Positions 33,147 to 42,718 of a stretch of DNA of 64,000 bases are shown here, one piece after another. The DNA comes from Micromonospora cabrerizensis (lineage in GTDB: Bacteria; Actinomycetota; Actinomycetes; Mycobacteriales; Micromonosporaceae). Within the stretch, counting starts at the first letter, position 1. The number at the start of each line of letters is the position of its first letter. A program made the translations under genes and the position numbers. The stretch spans positions 1-64,000 of the forward strand of contig NZ_JAKKFI010000013.1 of NCBI RefSeq assembly GCF_022230955.1. The letters run 5' to 3'. Below the pieces are notes generated by a model. The model did no database searches. It saw nothing but the letters and a program-made list of their open reading frames with translations, and had not been told where the DNA came from.

Positions 33147-36100
33147 TCAGTTGCGGTTGATGGTGAAGGTTGACGTGGGGTTCTGGATGTCCACCGCGTT
33201 GTTGCTCAGCCGCAGGTTGTTGAAGGTGACCGACCCGACGGCAGGCCCCTGCCCAGCCTCCGGCATCGGGTTGGCCCAGATGGCGAAGCCGGACTTGGCG
33301 TCGTAGGCGTCGCCGCTCTTGCGCGCCCCGCTGATCGAGACGTTGGTGAAGACCGTGTCGGTGATCGGGTTCTGCGGCTGCCCGCCGACGTAGTTGGTCT
33401 GGAACATGATGCCGCTGTAGGTCGGGTCGACGATGTCGACGTCGCTGACGCGGATGCCCTGGAACACCTTCGAGGCGGAGAAGACCCAGATCGCCGGGAA
33501 GGTCTGCCCACCCCAGAAGTGCCCACCGGCCCGCACGATCGAGATGTTCTCGAACCGGGTCGGCGGGTTGGCACCGAAGCCGTTCATCGGGTAGCCGAAG
33601 TCGAGCGAGCTGATGGTGATGCCCGAGTAGACCAGGGTGTCCGCGATGTAGATGTTGCGGAACGTGTTGCCGTAGCCGCCGTAGACGGCCACACCGGCGG
33701 CCCGCCAGGTGAGGGTCGAGGTCAGGTTCTCGTAGATGTTGTCCTTCATGTCGGCGCCGCCCGCGTCGATCGCCGAGAACAGCGCGAAGCTGTCGTCGCC
33801 GGTGGCCCGGGCGTCGTTGTTGCTGACCAGGTTGTTGGTGCTGCCGTTGGTCATGTTGATGCCGTCGGCGAACATGTTGCGGATCCGGGAGTTCTTGATC
33901 GTCATGTAGTCGGTGTTCGCGCCCCAGTAGAGGCACACCATGTGCTCGTTCCAGATGTTGTCGATCACGATGTTCGACACGTTGGCGAAGTCGAACACCT
34001 TGCCCGGACCGTCGATGCGTGAGGTGTAGTTGCCGAAGTAGGCGAAGTTCTTGAAGGACGAGTTCGCCGCCGACGCCTCGGCCCGGAAGCCGATGTCGGT
34101 GTTGTCCTGACCCGCCGGTCCGTTGAACCGGGTGTACCAGGGGCCGGCGCCGGTAACCTGCACCGCCTTGCCGTACACCTGGAACTTCGACGAGGTGGAG
34201 TAGTTACCGGCCGGCAGGTACACCCCGACCAGGTTGCCGGTGGTGTCCATCCGCACCCGGTCCAGGGCGTTCTGCACGTCCTGGTGGGTGAAGCCGGTCG
34301 GCGTGGTGTAGCGGGCCGGGTCCGGGTTGGCGATCGGTGACACCTGCTCGGTGTTGATGAAGTCGATCGCGTACGTGGTGGTGTTGGCCGGGTCCTTCTG
34401 GAGGCGGATCTTGCTGCCCGCCGGCACGGTGGAGTTGAGCATGACGTTGGCTTCGTCGTAGATGTGCCGCGGTCCGCCCGCGCTCGGCGAGTTGCCCGGG
34501 CTGGCCTCGTTGCCGTAGAGCCAGGCGTACCGGGACGTCAGGTCGATGGCCTTGTGGAACGTGCCGTTGACGTAGACGTTCAGCGTCGAGTTGATTCCAC
34601 CACCGCCCGGTGCGTCCGGGATGGAGAAGCGGGTGACCAGCGTGTTGGTGCTGGCCCGGGTGGTGAACTCGACGTAGCTGCCGGTCGAGTTGAGGGTCAC
34701 CGCCCGTCGACCGGACGCCTCGCCGGCCAGGTCGCCGATCTCCCGGTTCGGACCGACGACGCTGGCGCCGCCGCCGACCGCGCCGTCCTCGGCCTCGTAC
34801 ATGTCGTACGGCATGTTGGCGCCGCGACCGACGAAGAGCGGGCGGTCACTGGTGTTGTTGGCCTGCTTGACCGGCAGCTCGTTGCCGTCGGCGGCGAGCA
34901 CCACCCGGACGGTGTACTTACCGTTCGCGGCGGTCCAGGTGCCCAGGTTGACCGGGCCGACCGTGGCGCCGGCGTTGATCACGCCGGAGTACGAGCCGGT
35001 CAGCGTACGGACCACGGTGCCGGACTCGTTGAGCACGGTGAGCGTGATGCCGTGCGCGCCGGACGCGGACGCCACACTGCCGGCGTTGCGCACCGACACC
35101 GAGAAGGTGACCGTGCTGCCGGCAGACGGGTTGCCCGGCGACCAGGCCACCGCCGAGGCGACCAGGTCCGACGTGGCGACCGGGCTGACCACCAGCGGGC
35201 TGGGGTTGGAGTAGCTGTTGTTGGTGTCGTCCTGCTCGACAACGGTGTTCGACTCGTCGACCTTCGCGCTGAGCGGGTAGCTGCCGGAGTCACGGGTGCC
35301 GATGCTGGCGCTGACCGTGGTCGAGGCGCCGGCCGCGAGGCCGCCGACCGACGCGGTGCCCACCCGGGTGGCGCCCAGGTAGAAGTTGACGTTCGTCGCG
35401 CCGGAGGCCGACGAGCCCGCGTTCCGCACGGTCGCGGAGAGCGTGATGGTGCTCGTCTCCACGGGTGCGGACGGGCTGAACGACATGCCGGTCACGGTCA
35501 GGTCCGGGTTCGGCGCGGGGGTGCCGAAGACCTGGAACTCGGCCACCTGCCCGGCCGGTGCGCCGGTGTTCGAGGCGATCGAGAGCCGTACGTCGGCCGC
35601 GGCACCGGAGACCGGGATGGTCACCGTGTTGCCGCTGCCCGGGTTGAAGGAGTAGTTCGCCGCGCCCACCAGCGTGGTGAAGGACGACGAACCCTGGTCC
35701 CGGCCGAGCACGGTGATGTTCTGCGTACGCGCACCCCAGGCCGAGTCCGGGTTCAGCTTCACGACGACCTGGCTGAGGCTGGCGTTCGCACCGAGCTGCA
35801 CGGTCAGCGTGCTCGGGTTGCCGTTGCCCTCCCAGTAGGTGGCCACGTTGTTGTCGTTGGCGTTGGTGGCCACGAACGTGTGCACGTACCCGGAGGCGGT
35901 GATCGGCTTGCCGATCGCCAGGTTGGAACCGGTCGGCGGGTTGCCGGTGCCGGTCCGGGTCACGGTGTTGCTGTTCGCCGACTGGTTGCCGGCCGCGTCC
36001 TTGGCCCGCACGTAGTACGAGACCGTGGTGCTGGTCGACTGGCTGTCGGTGTACGTGAGCGTCGAGCCGTTGACGCTGCCGCGCAGCGCGCCGTTGGCGT

Positions 36101-36845
36101 AGATGTCGTACCCGGTCACCCCGACGTTGTCGGTGGACGCCGACCAGGTGAGCCGGATCTGCCCACTGGCCGGCTGGGTGTACGCCAGGTTGCCGGGAAC
36201 GCTCGGGGCCTGGGTGTCGGTGTTGCCGGCAGCGCCGTAGACCTCGACCTCGGAGAGCTGGGCGGCCGGCCAACCGGTGTTGCCGGTGACCTGCACCCGT
36301 ACGTAGCGGGTGCTGGCTGCGGTGAAGCTGACCGTCGCGGTGTTGCCGCTGGCCGGGTTGAAGGTGTAGCCGGCGGACGCCTTCAGGGTGGTGAAGGTCG
36401 AGCCGTTGGTGGAGCCGAGCACCGACAGCGTCTGGGTGCGGGTCTGCCAGTCCGACGCGGGCGGCAGCTTGAGCACCACCCGGTCCACGCTGACCGTGGC
36501 GCCCAGGTCGGCCTGGATCCACTGCGGGAAGGCGTTGTTGGCGCTCTCCCAGTAGGTCGACGCGTTGCCGTCGTTGGCGTTGCTCGCCACGTAGTTCTGG
36601 TTGTAGCTGCTGGCGGTCATGGTGGCGGAGAGCCCGGCGAGCATGGCGACGCGGGCGGCTGCCGCGACCGGGTCGACCACCGGTGCCGCGCCGGCCGCCG
36701 CGGGGGTGACGACCGGTGCGGTGACGAGGAGCATCCCGGCGAGCACGCTGGAGAGCAGCCGACGGCGGCCGGAGCGGGTGGTGCCGGGGACGGGAGTGGG
36801 CGCGCCGGTTCGCGGCGTGCCTCGTCTGGTGCCGTTTCTCAACAT
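33147..36845 (-). CDS. secreted GH87-type alpha-1,3-glucanase with discoidin, FN3 and CARDB modules
   Basis: The product is 1232 residues. A long signal region ends near PAAAGA (about 52). Domains in order: discoidin (F5/8C) about 72-205; fibronectin III about 210-298; a second discoidin-like domain about 308-440; two CARDB-like domains about 446-670; a carbohydrate-binding-like sandwich about 680-838; and a beta-helix catalytic domain about 840-1232. The catalytic domain has Asp994 (FADGIN) and, 23 residues on, Asp1017-Asp1018 (GDDSFALF). That spacing matches the three aspartates I recall for GH87 alpha-1,3-glucanases/mycodextranases. It probably digests alpha-1,3-glucan of fungal walls or similar polymers outside the cell. 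Its catalytic domain is at the C terminus, the reverse of the neighbouring gene. Confidence 0.78.
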   Translation of the reverse strand: MLRNGTRRGTPRTGAPTPVPGTTRSGRRRLLSSVLAGMLLVTAPVVTPAAAGAAPVVDPVAAAARVAMLAGLSATMTASSYNQNYVASNANDGNASTYWESANNAFPQWIQADLGATVSVDRVVLKLPPASDWQTRTQTLSVLGSTNGSTFTTLKASAGYTFNPASGNTATVSFTAASTRYVRVQVTGNTGWPAAQLSEVEVYGAAGNTDTQAPSVPGNLAYTQPASGQIRLTWSASTDNVGVTGYDIYANGALRGSVNGSTLTYTDSQSTSTTVSYYVRAKDAAGNQSANSNTVTRTGTGNPPTGSNLAIGKPITASGYVHTFVATNANDNNVATYWEGNGNPSTLTVQLGANASLSQVVVKLNPDSAWGARTQNITVLGRDQGSSSFTTLVGAANYSFNPGSGNTVTIPVSGAAADVRLSIASNTGAPAGQVAEFQVFGTPAPNPDLTVTGMSFSPSAPVETSTITLSATVRNAGSSASGATNVNFYLGATRVGTASVGGLAAGASTTVSASIGTRDSGSYPLSAKVDESNTVVEQDDTNNSYSNPSPLVVSPVATSDLVASAVAWSPGNPSAGSTVTFSVSVRNAGSVASASGAHGITLTVLNESGTVVRTLTGSYSGVINAGATVGPVNLGTWTAANGKYTVRVVLAADGNELPVKQANNTSDRPLFVGRGANMPYDMYEAEDGAVGGGASVVGPNREIGDLAGEASGRRAVTLNSTGSYVEFTTRASTNTLVTRFSIPDAPGGGGINSTLNVYVNGTFHKAIDLTSRYAWLYGNEASPGNSPSAGGPRHIYDEANVMLNSTVPAGSKIRLQKDPANTTTYAIDFINTEQVSPIANPDPARYTTPTGFTHQDVQNALDRVRMDTTGNLVGVYLPAGNYSTSSKFQVYGKAVQVTGAGPWYTRFNGPAGQDNTDIGFRAEASAANSSFKNFAYFGNYTSRIDGPGKVFDFANVSNIVIDNIWNEHMVCLYWGANTDYMTIKNSRIRNMFADGINMTNGSTNNLVSNNDARATGDDSFALFSAIDAGGADMKDNIYENLTSTLTWRAAGVAVYGGYGNTFRNIYIADTLVYSGITISSLDFGYPMNGFGANPPTRFENISIVRAGGHFWGGQTFPAIWVFSASKVFQGIRVSDVDIVDPTYSGIMFQTNYVGGQPQNPITDTVFTNVSISGARKSGDAYDAKSGFAIWANPMPEAGQGPAVGSVTFNNLRLSNNAVDIQNPTSTFTINRN
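36342..36450 (-). repeat. discoidin-coding segment nearly identical to 37149-37257
   Basis: This 109-bp stretch differs at only five positions from 37149-37257 in the neighbouring glucanase gene. The match suggests recent domain duplication or gene conversion between the two genes. Confidence 0.8.
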
Positions 36846-37002
36846 GGGGTCGCTACACCTCTTTCGGGGGTGGGTGTGGGTGCGTTGCCCGGCGACGGGT
36901 GCAGGGGTACGCCCGTCGTTCCGCGACAGGTGGGGGACGGTGCGGGTTGGGGGACGGGGTGGGCGGCCGGGGCTGCGTTGCGCCGGACCGCCCGGACCGG
37001 GA

Positions 37003-37028
37003 TGCCCCCGCCCTGGGCGGCGGGGGCA
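37003..37028 (-). terminator. terminator after the second GH87-type gene
   Basis: TGCCCCCGCC and GGCGGGGGCA form a perfect 10-bp stem with a 6-base loop. It begins six bases beyond the minus-strand stop at 37035. Confidence 0.7.
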
Positions 37029-37034
37029 CCCGGC

Positions 37035-39929
37035 CTAGCTGGAGTAGGCCTCGAACTCGCTGAGCTGACCGGCTGGCCAACCGGTGTTGCCGGTGACGGT
37101 CAGCCGCAGGTACCGCTGGCTGGTCGCCGTGAAGGTCACGGTGACCGTGTTGCCGCTGCCCGGGTTGAAGGTGTAGCCGGCGGACGCCTTCAGGGTGGCG
37201 AACGTCGAGCCGTTGGTGGAGCCGAGCACCGACAGTGTCTGGGTGCGCGTCTGCCAGGCCGACGACGGTGGGAGTTTCAGCACGACCCGGGACACCGTGC
37301 GGTTGGTGCCCAGGTCCACCGTCAGCGACTGCGGGAAGGCGTTGTTGGCGCTCTCCCAGTAGGTGTTCGGGTTGCCGTCCACCGTGTTGGTGGCGGCGTA
37401 GACGTCGGAGTGGCTGGTCTCGGTCACCGGCCGCCCGGCCGCCAGGTTGCCGCTGGGCGGCGGGGTGGTGGGCGGTGGCGTGGTCGGCGGCGGCGTGGTC
37501 GGGGGCGGTGTGGTGGGCGGCGGCGTGGTGGGGGTGCCGCCGTACACCTCGACCTCGGAGAGTTGCGCGGCCGGCCAGCCGGTGTTGCCGGTGACGGTCA
37601 CCCGGAGGTAGCGACGGTCGCCGGAGGGCAACCCGATCGAGACGGCGTTGCCGGCGCCGGGGTCGAAGACCCGACCGGCGGACGACGCCAACGTGGCGTA
37701 CGACGAGCCGTCGGTGGAGCCGAGGACCGACACCGTCTGGGTGCGGCTTCCCCAGCCGGCGGGCAGCTTGAGCACCACCCGGTCGACGGGCCGGGCCGAG
37801 CCGAGGTCGACGGTGACCGACTGCGGGAAGGCGTTGTTGGCGCTCTCCCAGTAGCTGGCCGCGTTGCCGTCCACCACGTTGCCCGCCGTGTAGCTCTGGT
37901 TGGTGCTGGTCGCGGTCGCCGGCCGGTTCAGGGCGAGGTTTCCACTGGTGGGAGGCGGGGTGGTGGGAGGCGGGGTGGTGGGCGGCGGGGTGGTCGGGGG
38001 CGGAGTGGTCGGCGGCGGGGTCGTGGGTCCACCGCCCCACTGCGGGTTGGGCCACGGGCCGCAGTACGGGGTGGGCGTGTACCAACCGGAGTTGCCGCTG
38101 CCCTGGGTGATCTGGAAGCCACCGCCCACGCAGTTGTGCATCGGGTTGCTCTGCGCGATGTTGGTGGCGCGCACGTTGGTGAACGACACCTGACTGGGTG
38201 CCTGCACCTGGAGCGCGTACGTGCCGGCGCCGTCGATCCGCACGTTGCTCAGGTTGATGCCGCTGGTCTGGCCCTCGATCCAGTGCAGCGCGGCGTACGA
38301 GCTGTCCAGGATGTCGGTGTCGGTGATGTTGATGGTGGCCTGCTGGAACGACTCGTTCAGTGCGGAGAACCAGATCGCTCCGACGCCGAAGTTCCAGTTG
38401 TAGTCCGAGTTGCCGTTGCGGATCAACGTGTTCCGGGCGATCGTCCAGGTGCCCCGGACCGCGGTGTCGCCCTGCACACCCGGATAGCGGTTGGCCACGT
38501 GGATGCCGCCGCCGTTGGTCAGCGAGTCGGCCGTCACGTTGTCGGTGATCTTGATGTCCCGACCGCCGTAGCTGACCAGGTGGTTCGCCAGCAGGGTCAC
38601 ACCGATGGTGTTGTGGGTGAAGGAGTTGTTGACGTTCGGCACGCTCTGCGCCCACATCGCCAGCGCGTCGTCGCCGGTGTTGCGCACGAACGTGTTGGTC
38701 ACCGTCGAGTTGGTCACGCCGGTGTGGAAGTTCACGCCGTCCGCGGTCTGGTCCAGGATCCGGCTGTTGCGGATGGTGAAGTTGTCCATCGGGCCGTCCA
38801 TCCACGCCCCGACCTTGGTGTTCTCCAGCCAGAGGTTGTCGACCACCGAGTTGGTCATCGCCCCGCCCAGGGCGTTGACCTGGTCGTCGTCGATCCGCTC
38901 CCGGATGTCGCCGATGATGGCGAAGTCCCGCAGTGTGACGTTGCGGCTCGGCCCGTTCGCCTCGTGCGCGCGGACCGGGCCGGTGTAGCCGCCACCGGGG
39001 ACGTACTTGCCGTAGATCCCGACGGAACGGTTCCGGTCGGTGGGGTGCCGACCGCCGAGCACCGAATACCAGGGCCCGGCGCCGCGCAGGGTCACCCCGT
39101 CGACCACCACGTGGTCCCAGAGGGTGAAGGTGCCGGTCGGGATCCAGACGGCCCGGCCCTGGGCCTTGCCGGCGTCGACCGCCGCCTGGAACCTGGCGGT
39201 CGAGTCGGTCGCGCCGCTCGGGTCGGCACCGAAGTCGGTGACCACGTCGAGCACACCGGCGGGCTTCGTGATGGCCGGGGCGACCAGCTCGAAGTCGGCC
39301 AGGTCGATGGTGAACGTGGGCGACTGGGCGGTCGAGGAGACCTGGAAGCGGATCTTCGTACCGGCGGGCTGGGTGCTGCCGAACATCGCCCGGGTCTCGT
39401 CGTAGAAGTGGTGCGGGTTGGTGTCACCCGGGTTGTTGTTGAACGGGTATCCGCCGTAGTACCAGCCGTACCTCGACGTCACCGGGACCGACTTCAGCAG
39501 CGACCCGTTGGCCCGCAGGTCGATGGCGGCGTCCCGGCCGGTGCCGGACGGGCTGTCCGGCAGGCTGTAGCGGAAGGTGACCGCGTTGGCCGGCGCGGTG
39601 AGGGTGAACTCGACGTACTCGCCGACGGCGTCGAGGGTGACCGCCTCCCGGCCGGACGCCTCGGACGGCAACGTGCCGTAGCGCCGGTCCGGGCCGATCT
39701 TCGAGCCGTTGTGGGCGGCCTCCTCGGCCTCCTGCTCGATGAACGGGACGGTGGCGCCTCGATTGGGGATGTCGAAGGGGGACAGTCCAGCCGCCGAGGC
39801 CGGCGTCGCGGTGCCGGTGACCGCGAGAGCGGTCACCGTTGTGGCGGCGAGCAGGGTGGCGGCAATGGCGGCCAACCCTGCCCGGGTCGGGTGTCGGTGG
39901 TGCGGGGTGCCGGTGGTGTGGTTGGCCAT
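37035..39929 (-). CDS. secreted GH87-type alpha-1,3-glucanase with two C-terminal discoidin domains
   Basis: The product is 964 residues. A signal peptide ends near TPASAA (about 47). A carbohydrate-binding-like sandwich (about 55-195) leads into the beta-helix catalytic domain (about 200-650). This has Asp397 (TADGVNF) and Asp420-Asp421 (GDDALAMW), the same 23-residue spacing as in the neighbour and as I recall for GH87. Two discoidin domains follow, each after a linker of TTPPP repeats. The Thr/Pro linkers and discoidin modules match known bacterial alpha-1,3-glucanases. ATG 39929 has GGGAGAG upstream; longer starts add only non-protein-like sequence. With the GH13, transporter and LacI genes upstream it suits an alpha-1,3-glucan degradation locus. 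Confidence 0.8.
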   Translation of the reverse strand: MANHTTGTPHHRHPTRAGLAAIAATLLAATTVTALAVTGTATPASAAGLSPFDIPNRGATVPFIEQEAEEAAHNGSKIGPDRRYGTLPSEASGREAVTLDAVGEYVEFTLTAPANAVTFRYSLPDSPSGTGRDAAIDLRANGSLLKSVPVTSRYGWYYGGYPFNNNPGDTNPHHFYDETRAMFGSTQPAGTKIRFQVSSTAQSPTFTIDLADFELVAPAITKPAGVLDVVTDFGADPSGATDSTARFQAAVDAGKAQGRAVWIPTGTFTLWDHVVVDGVTLRGAGPWYSVLGGRHPTDRNRSVGIYGKYVPGGGYTGPVRAHEANGPSRNVTLRDFAIIGDIRERIDDDQVNALGGAMTNSVVDNLWLENTKVGAWMDGPMDNFTIRNSRILDQTADGVNFHTGVTNSTVTNTFVRNTGDDALAMWAQSVPNVNNSFTHNTIGVTLLANHLVSYGGRDIKITDNVTADSLTNGGGIHVANRYPGVQGDTAVRGTWTIARNTLIRNGNSDYNWNFGVGAIWFSALNESFQQATINITDTDILDSSYAALHWIEGQTSGINLSNVRIDGAGTYALQVQAPSQVSFTNVRATNIAQSNPMHNCVGGGFQITQGSGNSGWYTPTPYCGPWPNPQWGGGPTTPPPTTPPPTTPPPTTPPPTTPPPTSGNLALNRPATATSTNQSYTAGNVVDGNAASYWESANNAFPQSVTVDLGSARPVDRVVLKLPAGWGSRTQTVSVLGSTDGSSYATLASSAGRVFDPGAGNAVSIGLPSGDRRYLRVTVTGNTGWPAAQLSEVEVYGGTPTTPPPTTPPPTTPPPTTPPPTTPPPSGNLAAGRPVTETSHSDVYAATNTVDGNPNTYWESANNAFPQSLTVDLGTNRTVSRVVLKLPPSSAWQTRTQTLSVLGSTNGSTFATLKASAGYTFNPGSGNTVTVTFTATSQRYLRLTVTGNTGWPAGQLSEFEAYSS
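37149..37257 (-). repeat. discoidin-coding segment nearly identical to 36342-36450
   Basis: Partner copy of the 109-bp segment in the neighbouring glucanase gene, with five differences. It encodes part of the last discoidin domain of this protein. Confidence 0.8.
37456..37531 (-). repeat. 15-bp tandem repeats encoding a TTPPP linker
   Basis: About five units of 15 bp encode TTPPP between the two discoidin domains. Third positions vary, so the repeat is kept for the peptide rather than being a fresh DNA expansion. Confidence 0.75.
37951..38026 (-). repeat. 15-bp tandem repeats encoding a second TTPPP linker
   Basis: About five TTPPP units join the catalytic domain to the first discoidin domain. 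The composition matches the linker at 37456-37531. Confidence 0.75.
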
Positions 39930-40021
39930 GAGCTGCGCTCTCCCTTTCGTCAGGCAGGCCAGGTCCCCCCGTGTCGGTGCGGCGTGACGCGTCTCCCCTC
40001 GGTTCTCCTTTCCTTCGGTGG

Positions 40022-40059
40022 CGTGGTGCCGACGGCCGGGACGGGCCGCCGGCACCACG
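40022..40059 (-). terminator. terminator after the GH13 glucosidase gene
   Basis: CGTGGTGCCG pairs with CGGCACCACG, and an inner CGGCC/GGCCG pair extends the hairpin past one mismatch. It lies 15 bases beyond the minus-strand stop at 40075, closing the transporter-glucosidase operon. Confidence 0.65.
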
Positions 40060-40074
40060 GCGAGCAGAGTCAGG

Positions 40075-41724
40075 TCAGGCTGGCCCGTCCGCCGATTCGG
40101 TGGTACGCAGCCAGACCGCGGTGTCGGACGGCAGCAACCCGTCGTCGAGCGGCCCGCTGGCCAGCAGCAACTGCCCCTCGGCCGGCATCGGAACCGGCGT
40201 GTCGGACAGGTTGACGAGGCAGGTGAAGCCACCGCCGCGGCTGAAGGCGAGCACCCCGTCCGGGGCGGGCAGCCAGGTCAGCTCACCGTCACCGAGCGCC
40301 GGGTCGGCACGGCGGGCCTGGATCGCCGCCCGGTACAGCTCCAGCATCGAGGCGGAGTCGCCGGTCTGCGCGCTGGCCGTCCGGTCCTTCCAGTCGGCCG
40401 GCTGGGGCAGCCAGGGCGCTGCCGCACCCGTCGGGCTGAACTCGAACGGCGGCTCGTCCCCCGCCCACGGCAGGGGCACGCGGCAGCCGTCCCGGCCCGG
40501 GTCGATCCGGCCGGACCGTTCCCACATGGGGTCCTGACGCATCGCGTACGGGATGTCCTCGACCTCGTAGAGGCCCAGTTCCTCGCCCTGGTAGACGTAG
40601 GCGGCGCCGGGCAGCGACAGCGACAGCAGCGCGGCGGCGCGGGCCCGGCGGGTGCCCAGCTCAAGGTCGGTGGGGGTGCCCTCGCGCTTGGCGGCGAAGC
40701 TGAACCGGGTGTCCGCGCGACCGTAGCGGGTGACGTGTCGGGTGACGTCGTGGTTCGAGAGCACCCAGGTGGCCGGCGCGCCGACCGGCGCGTGCGCGCT
40801 CAGCGTCCCGTCGATGCTCTCCCGCAGGGCCGAGGCGTCCCAGGCGCAGCCGAGGAAGTCGAAGTTGAACGCGGCGTGCAGCTCGTCCGGGCGCAGGTAG
40901 TTGGCGAACCGCTGCCGGTCCGGCAGCCACACCTCACCGATCAGGGCCCGCTCGCCCGGGTAGGAGTCGGCGACCCGCCGCCAGCCCCGGTAGATGTCGT
41001 GCACCCCGTCGAGGTCGTGGAACGGGTGCGGGTGGTCGGGGCGGACCTCGGGCAACTCCCCGTCCTTGACCAGGAGCCCGGCCGAGTCGATCCGGATGCC
41101 GTCCACACCCCGGTCGAACCAGAACCGCAGGATGTCCTCGAACTCCGCCCGCACCCGGGGGTGGTCCCAGTTGAAGTCCGGCTGCTGCGGGGCGAACAGG
41201 TGCAGGTACCAGTCGCCGGGGGTGCCGTCCGGGTTGGTGGTGCGGGTCCAGGTCTCGCCGCCGAACTCGCCGACCCAGTCGGTGGGCCGCTGGTCGCCGT
41301 TCGGGCCCCGGCCCGGCCGGAACCAGAACAGGTCCCGCTCGGGCGCGCCGGGCCCACCGGCGAGCGCCGCCTGGAACCAGGGGTGCGCGTCGGAGCAGTG
41401 GTTCGGCACCACGTCGACGATGGTCCGGATGCCCAGCGCGTGCGCCTCGGCGATCAGCGCCTCCGCCTCGGCCAGGCTGCCGAAGACCGGGTCGATGTCG
41501 CGGTAGTCGGACACGTCGTAGCCGGCGTCGGCCATCGGCGAGGGATACCAGGGACTGAACCAGATCGCGTCGACGCCGAGCGCGGACAGGTGGTTCAGCC
41601 GGGACCGGATGCCGGCGATGTCACCGATGCCGTCGCCGTTTCCGTCGGCGTAGCTGCGGGGATACACCTGGTAGATCACGGCTCCACGCCACCACGGACT
41701 TCTGTCAGCTGTGGACACGAGCAC
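40075..41724 (-). CDS. GH13 alpha-glucosidase (oligo-1,6-glucosidase-like), cytoplasmic
   Basis: The product is 549 residues, without signal peptide. The (beta/alpha)8 barrel opens with WWRGAVIYQVYPRSYADGNG. The catalytic residues are Asp213 (DGIRIDSA, nucleophile), Glu264 (LIGEVW, acid/base) and Asp326 (LSNHDV). Such enzymes release glucose from short alpha-glucans, with bond preference set by side loops that cannot be judged here. It follows the MalG-type gene and most likely splits the imported oligosaccharides, perhaps nigero-oligosaccharides from the nearby glucanases. The start is GTG at 41724; a GTG two codons later is better spaced from AGCAGG. Confidence 0.9.
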   Translation of the reverse strand: MLVSTADRSPWWRGAVIYQVYPRSYADGNGDGIGDIAGIRSRLNHLSALGVDAIWFSPWYPSPMADAGYDVSDYRDIDPVFGSLAEAEALIAEAHALGIRTIVDVVPNHCSDAHPWFQAALAGGPGAPERDLFWFRPGRGPNGDQRPTDWVGEFGGETWTRTTNPDGTPGDWYLHLFAPQQPDFNWDHPRVRAEFEDILRFWFDRGVDGIRIDSAGLLVKDGELPEVRPDHPHPFHDLDGVHDIYRGWRRVADSYPGERALIGEVWLPDRQRFANYLRPDELHAAFNFDFLGCAWDASALRESIDGTLSAHAPVGAPATWVLSNHDVTRHVTRYGRADTRFSFAAKREGTPTDLELGTRRARAAALLSLSLPGAAYVYQGEELGLYEVEDIPYAMRQDPMWERSGRIDPGRDGCRVPLPWAGDEPPFEFSPTGAAAPWLPQPADWKDRTASAQTGDSASMLELYRAAIQARRADPALGDGELTWLPAPDGVLAFSRGGGFTCLVNLSDTPVPMPAEGQLLLASGPLDDGLLPSDTAVWLRTTESADGPA

Positions 41725-41819
41725 CTGCTTTCTGCGTCAGTACGTCGGCGGGTTCGCCGGACCTAGATATGTATCGGGGCGAACGGTCGTTGTTCGCCGC
41801 GCGGGGGGACCGGTGGTGG

Positions 41820-42707
41820 CTATCCCTTGATGCTGCCCGTGGTCAGACCGGACATGATGTTCCGCTGGAAGATCAGGAAGATGATGACAGTCGGGATCGC
41901 GGCGATCACCGAGGCGGCGATCACCACGTTCATCGGGGTGCCGCCGGCGAAGGTGTAGATGCCGACGCTGACCGTCCGGGTCTCCGGCGACGGCATGACC
42001 AGCTTCGGCCAGAGGAAGTCCTTCCACACCGCCGTCACGGCGAAGATCGAGACGACGCCGAGGATGGGGCGCGACAGCGGCAGGATGATCGACCAGAGGG
42101 TGCGCAGCGACGAGGCCCCGTCCATGAGGGCCGCCGCCATCAGCTCCTCGGGAATCGAGTCGAAGAACCGCTTCAGCAGGAAGATGTTGAACGCGTTCGC
42201 GACCATCGGCAACCAGATCGCGAACGGCGAGTCGAGCAGGTTGATGTGCAGGATCGGCAGGTCCAGCACCGTCACGTACTGCGGGACGATGAGGACCATT
42301 GCCGGGATCATCAGCGTTCCCAGCATCAGGGCGAGGATCACGTTGCCGAACATCGGTCGGAGCTTGGACAGCGAGTACGCCGCGGCGCTGTCGAAGACCA
42401 GTTGGAACAGCACCGCGCCGATGGCGTAGTAGAACGTGTTGAACAGCAGCTTGGCGAGGGCCAGGTTGTTCCACGCGTCGATGTAGTTCTGCGGCTGGGG
42501 GTCCTTCGGGAACAGCGACGGCGGGGTCTGGGCGATCTCCTGACCGGATTTGAGCGCGCCGGTGACCATCCAGTAGAGCGGTCCGAGGAACACGAGCGTG
42601 AACCCCGCCACGACGACGACCAGCAACGTCCAGTAGATGACCTTGCCTCGCCCCCGGCTGAGCTGGGAGTGGGAGATGAGGGTCCGGGTTCCGGAATCCT
42701 GTGCCAT
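41820..42707 (-). CDS. MalG-type ABC sugar permease
   Basis: The product is 295 residues with six membrane helices. The EAA-type loop, which docks on the ATPase, is ELMAAALMDGASSLRTLW, with Ala replacing the Glu of EAA but the downstream Gly kept. The C terminus GLTTGSIKG is typical of MalG. It pairs with the MalF-type protein encoded 11 bases upstream. ATG 42707 has GAGGA upstream. No ATPase gene is in the operon. Confidence 0.9.
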   Translation of the reverse strand: MAQDSGTRTLISHSQLSRGRGKVIYWTLLVVVVAGFTLVFLGPLYWMVTGALKSGQEIAQTPPSLFPKDPQPQNYIDAWNNLALAKLLFNTFYYAIGAVLFQLVFDSAAAYSLSKLRPMFGNVILALMLGTLMIPAMVLIVPQYVTVLDLPILHINLLDSPFAIWLPMVANAFNIFLLKRFFDSIPEELMAAALMDGASSLRTLWSIILPLSRPILGVVSIFAVTAVWKDFLWPKLVMPSPETRTVSVGIYTFAGGTPMNVVIAASVIAAIPTVIIFLIFQRNIMSGLTTGSIKG

Positions 42708-42718
42708 TCCTCGCCGTC

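Noticed and set aside
37456..38026. CRISPR-like or minisatellite signal in the second glucanase gene
   Set aside because: Repeats of 15 bp encode TTPPP linkers in frame and vary at silent positions.
34464..40214. A very long plus-strand open frame (over 1900 codons) across the two glucanase genes
   Set aside because: It is antisense to two well-recognised secreted enzymes, is rich in Arg/Gly/Val with no domain, and arises from the biased third positions of high-GC coding DNA.
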